7,072 bases of DNA. Source: Rubrobacteraceae bacterium. GTDB taxonomy: Bacteria; Actinomycetota; Rubrobacteria; Rubrobacterales; Rubrobacteraceae. Both the position numbers and the translations under genes were made by a program. The notes beneath the pieces were generated by a model that was not told the origin of the DNA, made no database searches, and saw nothing but the letters and a program-made list of their open reading frames with translations. Of this stretch, positions 1 to 4,410 are shown in pieces (the stretch's first letter is position 1; every line of letters starts with the position of its first letter). Location of the stretch: the NCBI GenBank assembly GCA_013698525.1, contig JACCSM010000422.1, positions 1 through 7,072 of the forward strand, given 5' to 3'.

Positions 1-1
1 C

Positions 2-499
2 AGGGTTCTCGAGGATTCCGAAGCCTGGATCGCGGTAGACGGGCAGCTCAAAGACATCAGGGAATCGAACAGGCGCGCCATCGGCCTCATAAAGAGCGTG
101 GCCCGTCCCGAGTTCGTGGGGAAGGACATCGGGATGCTGCTCGACCTTGAGCCCGGGATGCGGACGACGAGCTTCGTCCCCGACTGGCAGCTTCGTCGCG
201 ACCAGGGCGAGCGGCGAACCTCCTGGTACCTCAGGATGTGGCCGCCGCAGCCCGGCGCCGACGCCCTCGGCTCGCTGATGCGTGTCGAAGCGCCGCGCGA
301 CACCGAACCGGGGCAGGTCGACGAGATATCGCGTTGGATCCTCGCCGAGCGGGCGCCCCTGGCGAAGCCTGACCCGAGGTGGCCGGCAATGATCTACCCG
401 ATCCAGTACGTCGAGAAGGTCCTGAAGCCGCTGGCGCAGGGTTCTGAGCGGGCCTACGCACGGCTGGAGCGCCAACTCGCATCGAACGGGAGGAACTAG
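2..499 (+). CDS. nurA: NurA-like 5'-3' nuclease, C-terminal part (5' end outside window)
   Basis: The frame is open from the first bases of the window, so this is the last 165 residues of a longer protein. The GTG at 98 is internal and not the start, because conserved-looking sequence precedes it. Visible motifs are WIAVDGQL (Asp at bases 38-40), which matches the VDG-x-L acidic motif of NurA nucleases, then GLIKS, a 'LEPGMRTTSF' segment, SWYLRM, an 'LMRVEAP' strand and a terminal YPIQYVEKVL helix. This order is what I recall of bacterial NurA-domain proteins. NurA is a Mn-dependent nuclease that works inside or beside the HerA ring to resect DNA ends. The stop TAG (497-499) abuts the ATG of the HerA gene, which strongly supports the assignment. 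The N-terminal catalytic Asp/Glu motifs cannot be checked here. The family call is recognition from memory plus context. Confidence 0.75.
   Translation, partial: RVLEDSEAWIAVDGQLKDIRESNRRAIGLIKSVARPEFVGKDIGMLLDLEPGMRTTSFVPDWQLRRDQGERRTSWYLRMWPPQPGADALGSLMRVEAPRDTEPGQVDEISRWILAERAPLAKPDPRWPAMIYPIQYVEKVLKPLAQGSERAYARLERQLASNGRN
488..494 (+). promoter_or_regulatory. Ribosome binding site of herA
   Basis: GGGAGGA lies inside the last codons of the nurA gene, with 5 bases between it and the ATG at 500. It fixes the herA start. With zero bases between the nurA stop and the herA start, it implies coupled translation of the two partners. Confidence 0.75.
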
Positions 500-2560
500 A
501 TGCTGCACGAAGACTTCCTTGACCAGACCTCGGGCCCGATAGGCCGGGTCGTTACCAGCGAGGAGAGCCCGGCCACGGCCCACGAGTTCTTCTTCTGGAC
601 CGCGGAGACCGAAGCTGCCCAGAACCTCGACATCGGGCACATCGTCGCCGCCGAGTCAGAGGACGCAACGGCCGTCGCCGTGCTCGACGACCCGCGCCGC
701 TACTCCGACCTGCAGAGCTTCCTCGACGACTTCTACGCCTTCGACGGCGACCCTTCGCTCGAAGCGCTCTCCGAGCGGGTCGAGATACTCGTCTTCCGCG
801 CCCGCGTCCTCGCGACCAAGCACCGTAACGATAGAAAAAAGTCGAAACGCCCCGTACGCACCGGCCCTGTATTCTTCGCCACGAACGCGGCCATCGAGTT
901 CGCCCTCGGGACCGAGGAGTTCTCGGGACACAGCATCCCGATGCTCCTGCACGAGAACGGCAACGAGAAGAACGGAAGTCCTCAGCGCACACCCCTCTAC
1001 GTGGACGAGGAGTACCTGCTCGGGCCCGAGGCTGGTCATCTCAACATCACGGGCATGAGCGGTCTCTCGACCAAGACCAGCCACGCCCTCTTTACCATAG
1101 CGAGCACATTCCAGACCGTCGAGGACAAGAGGGTCGCCGCGCTCATGTTCAACGTGAAGGGCGCCGACCTCCTTTTCCTGGACAAGCCGGTCGAGGTAAT
1201 CGCGGAGGACGACCCCGAGCTCGCGGAGCGCTACGAGAAGGCTGGGCAGCGAGGATTGCCGGCTGAAGATAGGGAGATGTACGAGTCCCTCGGTATCGAG
1301 GTCAGGCCTTTCGAGAACCTCAGGATCTTCGCCCCCTTGCGATACGGGATGGAGTCAGGGGAGCGGATCGTGCACGCCGAGGGCATCCCCGCGCGCAAGC
1401 TGAATACCTTGAGAAGCGCGCGAGGGGAAGATTCTTGCGTGTATCCGGTGATCTGGGAGCTCGGGGACGTGCTGCCCTACGCCGGCTACGTCTTCGAGCC
1501 ATCGGACATGGACGACAAGTTCCGCGGTTTCATAGAGGAGCTGCGTGACAAGGGCGTCAGGACAACGGCGGACTTCTACGGGCTTCTCGATGAGATCGAA
1601 GACTACTTCGAGGCCGCCCACCAGGATGGCAAGAACGTCTCATCCTGGAACGGCCACAACCACATGACCATCGCCAAGGTCCGCAACCGTTTCAAGGTGC
1701 TCCCGAACAAGTGCGGGGGCCTCCTGGCGCACGGGCGCGTCGAGCACGGCGACCTGCCGCGCGCGGACGGCCCGTTCGAGGACAATGAAATGCGCGTCGT
1801 AGACATCTCCCAGCTCACCGGTGTGCCACAGGATCTCATCGTCACCAGCGTCATCTCGAAGATCTGGGAGCTCGCAGAGACTGGCAGGCTCGGGGTGGAC
1901 AAGCTCATAATCTTCGTAGACGAACTAAACAAGTACGCCCCGTCCGGCCACTCGAGAACCTCGTCCTTGAAGGACACGCTCGTGGACATCTCCGCGCGGG
2001 GGCGGCACCTCAGCCTCACGCTCTTCGGGGCACAGCAGTTCAGGAGCAAGGTCGATGACGAGGTGATCGGGAACGCTGCGACGAGCCTCTACGGCCGCAT
2101 CGGCGACGAGGAGCTCACCAACTCCAGCTACCGCTCCTTCTCGGGGACGACGAGGGAAGAACTACTGCAACTCGAAAAGGGCCGGCTCCTTCTCAGGCAC
2201 GCCCACTACGCCGTGCCCGTTTTCGGGCGCTTCCCGCGCCCGCCTGTCCTCATGGGCAAGCAGGGTACGGACATCTTTGGCGAGCAGCGCGGGGACGCGG
2301 CGTCTTCGGTCCTCGCCGTCATGCGCAGCCTGACGACCAAGCCACCGGCCATCGCCGCCATCCGCTCCGAGATACAGGGCGTCCCGGACGAGCAGGTCTA
2401 CGAGGCCCTCGACGCCGTGCAGGCGGCACACCGCACCGGACACGGCGCCGCCGACCCCTATAAGAACTTCCGCTGGAACCTGAAGCGTCCGGCGAGAACA
2501 GGGTCAGGCCGCCGCGACGCGTCCAGGATCCTCTCCGGCCTGGATCGAATGAGGGACTAG
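500..2560 (+). CDS. herA: HerA-like FtsK/HerA-superfamily DNA translocase ATPase
   Basis: This 686-residue protein is a hexameric ATPase that in archaea pumps DNA through a ring and drives the NurA nuclease during end resection. In order it shows an N-terminal HAS-barrel-like part (IGRVVTSEESPATAHEFFFW, then a GHIV strand, about residues 14-50) and a basic linker near residues 108-120. The P-loop region is GMSGLSTKTS at 185-194. Walker B is IIFVDELNKYAP with D474 and E475. There is a sensor-like GAQQF at 510-514 and a YGR at 531-533 that could supply the arginine finger. A tail of about 95 residues follows the FPRPPVL segment. The P-loop departs from GxxGxGKT: it reads GxSGxSTKT, with K192/T193 kept. 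I recall bacterial HerA-like proteins with G-x-S-G-x-A-T-K-T, so this may be a lineage trait and not damage. It is longer than typical archaeal HerA (about 500-600). The start is set by the SD at 488-494. The DELNKYAP Walker B and the nurA neighbour make a plasmid-transfer ATPase unlikely. Confidence 0.85.
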   Translation: MLHEDFLDQTSGPIGRVVTSEESPATAHEFFFWTAETEAAQNLDIGHIVAAESEDATAVAVLDDPRRYSDLQSFLDDFYAFDGDPSLEALSERVEILVFRARVLATKHRNDRKKSKRPVRTGPVFFATNAAIEFALGTEEFSGHSIPMLLHENGNEKNGSPQRTPLYVDEEYLLGPEAGHLNITGMSGLSTKTSHALFTIASTFQTVEDKRVAALMFNVKGADLLFLDKPVEVIAEDDPELAERYEKAGQRGLPAEDREMYESLGIEVRPFENLRIFAPLRYGMESGERIVHAEGIPARKLNTLRSARGEDSCVYPVIWELGDVLPYAGYVFEPSDMDDKFRGFIEELRDKGVRTTADFYGLLDEIEDYFEAAHQDGKNVSSWNGHNHMTIAKVRNRFKVLPNKCGGLLAHGRVEHGDLPRADGPFEDNEMRVVDISQLTGVPQDLIVTSVISKIWELAETGRLGVDKLIIFVDELNKYAPSGHSRTSSLKDTLVDISARGRHLSLTLFGAQQFRSKVDDEVIGNAATSLYGRIGDEELTNSSYRSFSGTTREELLQLEKGRLLLRHAHYAVPVFGRFPRPPVLMGKQGTDIFGEQRGDAASSVLAVMRSLTTKPPAIAAIRSEIQGVPDEQVYEALDAVQAAHRTGHGAADPYKNFRWNLKRPARTGSGRRDASRILSGLDRMRD

Positions 2561-2619
2561 CCCTGGTCGCGATCTCGCGCTAGAGTATGCGAAGCTCGTG
2601 AAGCAGGTGTGTTTGATTC

Positions 2620-2648
2620 TTGAACTGGCTCCTCTCGAGACGTAAACT
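2620..2648 (+). promoter_or_regulatory. Candidate housekeeping promoter for the DUF433 gene (leaderless)
   Basis: The -35 element is TTGAAC (2620-2625) and the -10 element is TAAACT (2643-2648), with an exact 17-base spacer. The -10 fits the TANNNT pattern of actinobacterial promoters. Six bases separate it from the GTG start at 2655, so the predicted transcript begins on the start codon itself. No Shine-Dalgarno sequence precedes that GTG, which agrees with leaderless translation. This is a motif match only. Confidence 0.5.
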
Positions 2649-2654
2649 TCGGAC

Positions 2655-2882
2655 GTGGATTACCGTGAGCGCATCACCATAGATCCCGACATGCGGGGCG
2701 GAAAGCCGTGCATCCGAGGAATGCGGATTACCGTCTATGACATCCTAGGCTATCTTGCCTCCGGTATGTCTCAGGAGGAGATCCTGGCCGACTTCCCGTT
2801 TCTGGAGGCGGAAGATATTCGCGCAAGCCTGGCTTTTGCCGCTGATTTCGAGCGCAGGTTTGTGGCAGAGCCCTCTTTTTGA
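2655..2882 (+). CDS. DUF433 family antitoxin-like protein
   Basis: A 75-residue protein with the DUF433 hallmarks: YRERITIDPDMRGGKPCIRG at about residues 3-22, then MRITVYDILGYLASGMSQEE and ILADFPFLEAEDIRASLAFA. The family is a small winged-helix-like domain, commonly encoded just before a DUF5615 PIN-like toxin and thought to neutralise it. GTG 2655 is the first possible start after an in-frame stop at 2643 and gives the N-terminus expected for the family; the next ATG (2691) would cut off the conserved ERIT-DP stretch. There is no Shine-Dalgarno sequence, but a promoter is placed so that the mRNA would start at this codon. Its stop TGA overlaps the TTG start of the toxin frame (TTGA, 2879-2882). 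Hand-counted GC in its lines is about 52-57 percent, lower than in herA or sbcC. It may also repress its own promoter; that is inference. Confidence 0.85.
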   Translation: MDYRERITIDPDMRGGKPCIRGMRITVYDILGYLASGMSQEEILADFPFLEAEDIRASLAFAADFERRFVAEPSF

Positions 2883-3200
2883 GGCTGCTCTTCGACCAGA
2901 ACCTCTCCCCGCGATTGGTCCGACGTGTGTCCAGAATGTTCTCACGTCCACGATATCGGCATGGACACAGCGAGCGAATCCGAAGTGTGGAACTACGCCG
3001 CCGAGCATGGGTACACCATCGTTTCCAAAGATGCGGATTTCCACCAACGCAGTCTTCTGCGAGGAGCGCCGCCGAAGGTGGTCTGGATTCGCCAGGGCAA
3101 CTGTTCGGTGTCGGAGACGGCCGACCTACTCAGAGAACGCTTTATAGCGGTGAAGCGCTTTCACGCGAAAGAGGAAGCAGCTTTCCTGGCGCTGTCTTAA
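2879..3200 (+). pseudogene. DUF5615 PIN-like toxin (Mut7-C type), frame-disrupted
   Basis: The family N-terminus, MRLLFDQNLSPRLVRR, is read from TTG 2879, with the first acidic PIN residue in LLFDQN. The rest of the domain lies in another frame from about 2931: PECSHVHDIGMDTASESEVW, then NYAAEHGYTIVSKDADFHQR and PPKVVWIRQGN, ending at TAA 3198-3200. The two parts fit one DUF5615 protein of about 107-111 residues. As I recall the family, about five residues separate the RR from the P-x-S/C-x-H segment. Here only four bases (2927-2930) lie between them, which suggests an 11-base loss and not a simple one-base error. Read without correction, the 5' frame runs to 3220 as a 113-residue nonsense-tailed protein. 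A GTG at 2925 opens the 3' frame but would leave out the first catalytic Asp. Members are predicted RNases acting as toxins; this copy is probably inactive. Confidence 0.75.
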
Positions 3201-3217
3201 GACCTTGCGGCGATGCG

Positions 3218-3223
3218 TAGAAT
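3218..3223 (+). promoter_or_regulatory. Candidate -10 element upstream of sbcD
   Basis: TAGAAT matches five of six bases of TATAAT and the TANNNT form. It lies 18 bases after the toxin stop, and transcription would begin near 3230, leaving a leader of about 20 bases that contains the AGGAGG site. I see no convincing -35 at 16-18 bases upstream (the sequence there is around TCTTAA). If real, it lets sbcDC be expressed apart from nurA-herA. Confidence 0.3.
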
Positions 3224-3237
3224 AAGGTGACCTATGT

Positions 3238-3243
3238 AGGAGG
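3238..3243 (+). promoter_or_regulatory. Strong Shine-Dalgarno sequence of sbcD
   Basis: AGGAGG is a full match to the anti-SD core. It stands 9 bases before the GTA at 3253, 6 bases before ATC 3250, and only 1 base before the ATG at 3245. That ATG is too close and opens a three-codon frame ending in TAA (3254-3256). The site shows that translation starts here and not at the GTG at 3340, nearly 100 bases further on. Confidence 0.75.
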
Positions 3244-3252
3244 AATGAGATC

Positions 3253-4410
3253 GTAAGGATCGCCCACATCTCGGATACGCACCTGGGGTACACGAGGTAC
3301 GCGAAGCTCCATCAAGAGACTAGCCGCAATCAGCGAGAGGTGGACGTCCAGGAGGCTTACGGGCGGGCTGTGGACGCCATCCTTGAGCGGGATGTGGATC
3401 TGGTGGTCCACTCCGGCGACGTCTTCGATTCTGTGCGCCCTGCAACGCACGTGATCATCGGCTTCCTGAAACAGACTTTCCGCATCACAAGCCAGGACAT
3501 CCCCTACCTGGTCGCAGCGGGTAACCATGAGACGCCGCGCCTCCGCTCCACGACCGCGGCCCTGGAGTACGCGAACCTGGTAAACGCGATCTCCGCCCAC
3601 GGCTTCGATATAGATTACGAGACTGTCGACGTAGATGGCGCAACCGTGGGCGTGACTCTTGTCCCGCACGGGGCTGTCTTCGGGACGGGAGCCGTGACCC
3701 CGGCGCGTGACGCGGACGTGAACATACTCGTGACGCACGGGATGGTGCCAGGCCTCGAAGCCCGCCAGCACGAGATGGGAGAGGCGAATCTGCAGCCGGG
3801 GATGCTCGAGGGCGGCTTCGACTACATAGCCCTCGGCCACTACCACGAGTTCCACGAGCACAAGCCGAACGCCTACTATGCCGGGGCTACGGAGCGTTTC
3901 GGGTTCGGGGAGGTGGAATCGGAACCTGGCTTCGCCATCGTAGAGTTCGACAGCAAGGGACTGGGGAGCGTCGAGCACGTCGAGATAGCGGCGCGTCCGA
4001 TGCTGGATCTGCCCAAGATCTCCGCCCGAGACATGGACGCCACGAAGCTGACTGAGGCTGTGCACGAAAGGACTTCGGGCATCGACCTCGACGGCACCAT
4101 CGCGCGCCTCAGGGCCTACGACGTCAGGCACGGGGTGGCGAGCGGCATTGACCGCGAGTTGCTGCGAGATCTGCAGCGCCGCTGCCTGAACTTCTCATTG
4201 GAGATCCACGCTGAGGAACGACCCGAGGACCTCGAGAGGAATGGCTCATCGACCGCCGTCTTCGGACCACTCGGCGAGGAGTTCGCGGCGTTCGTCGCCG
4301 AGCGCAAGGAACGTGGCGAGATCGAGGCGAAGTTCGCAAAAGAGTTCCTGGAGAAGGGACGCGCGTACCTGACGCGGGCGGCGAGCGAAGAGCCGGAGAG
4401 CGCCGCGTGA
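3253..4410 (+). CDS. sbcD: SbcD/Mre11 exonuclease subunit, start codon unresolved
   Basis: Nuclease subunit of the SbcCD (Mre11-Rad50) complex, a Mn-dependent 3'-5' exonuclease and endonuclease that trims broken or hairpin DNA ends. Counting the GTA at 3253 as residue 1 gives xRIAHISDTHLGY, the usual Mre11 N-terminus. All metal ligands are present: D8 and H10 (SDTH), D56 (SGDVFD), N91 with catalytic-type H92 (AGNHE), H162 (VTHGM), and H196 and H198 (GHYH). The C-terminal part (residues about 310-385) is charged and helical, as expected for the Rad50-binding region. The first ordinary start codon in frame is GTG 3340, but it would remove motif I (D8, H10), so I place the start upstream. GTA may be a mutated GTG or a rare start; ATC 3250 or a one-base loss after ATG 3245 are alternatives. 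The in-frame upstream stop is at 3223. The stop TGA overlaps the sbcC start. The family call is firm; the exact start is not. Confidence 0.88.
   Translation, partial: VRIAHISDTHLGYTRYAKLHQETSRNQREVDVQEAYGRAVDAILERDVDLVVHSGDVFDSVRPATHVIIGFLKQTFRITSQDIPYLVAAGNHETPRLRSTTAALEYANLVNAISAHGFDIDYETVDVDGATVGVTLVPHGAVFGTGAVTPARDADVNILVTHGMVPGLEARQHEMGEANLQPGMLEGGFDYIALGHYHEFHEHKPNAYYAGATERFGFGEVESEPGFAIVEFDSKGLGSVEHVEIAARPMLDLPKISARDMDATKLTEAVHERTSGIDLDGTIARLRAYDVRHGVASGIDRELLRDLQRRCLNFSLEIHAEERPEDLERNGSSTAVFGPLGEEFAAFVAERKERGEIEAKFAKEFLEKGRAYLTRAASEEPESAA

Noticed and set aside
98..499. Reading the first gene as a complete 133-residue protein starting at GTG 98
   Set aside because: The same frame is open to the window edge and holds the NurA-like VDG-x-L motif upstream of 98, so the gene is truncated by the window.
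2527..2546. GATCC...GGATC inverted repeat at the end of herA
   Set aside because: Five base pairs around a ten-base loop inside coding sequence, without a T-tract; likely chance.
2568..2579. CGCG-ATCT-CGCG hairpin after herA as a terminator
   Set aside because: The stem is only four base pairs and no T-run follows. It is too weak to call an intrinsic terminator.
3151..3165. GTGAAGCGCTTTCAC imperfect palindrome in the toxin remnant
   Set aside because: It is short and imperfect, and codes for the VKRFH segment of the toxin domain; no sign of an operator role.
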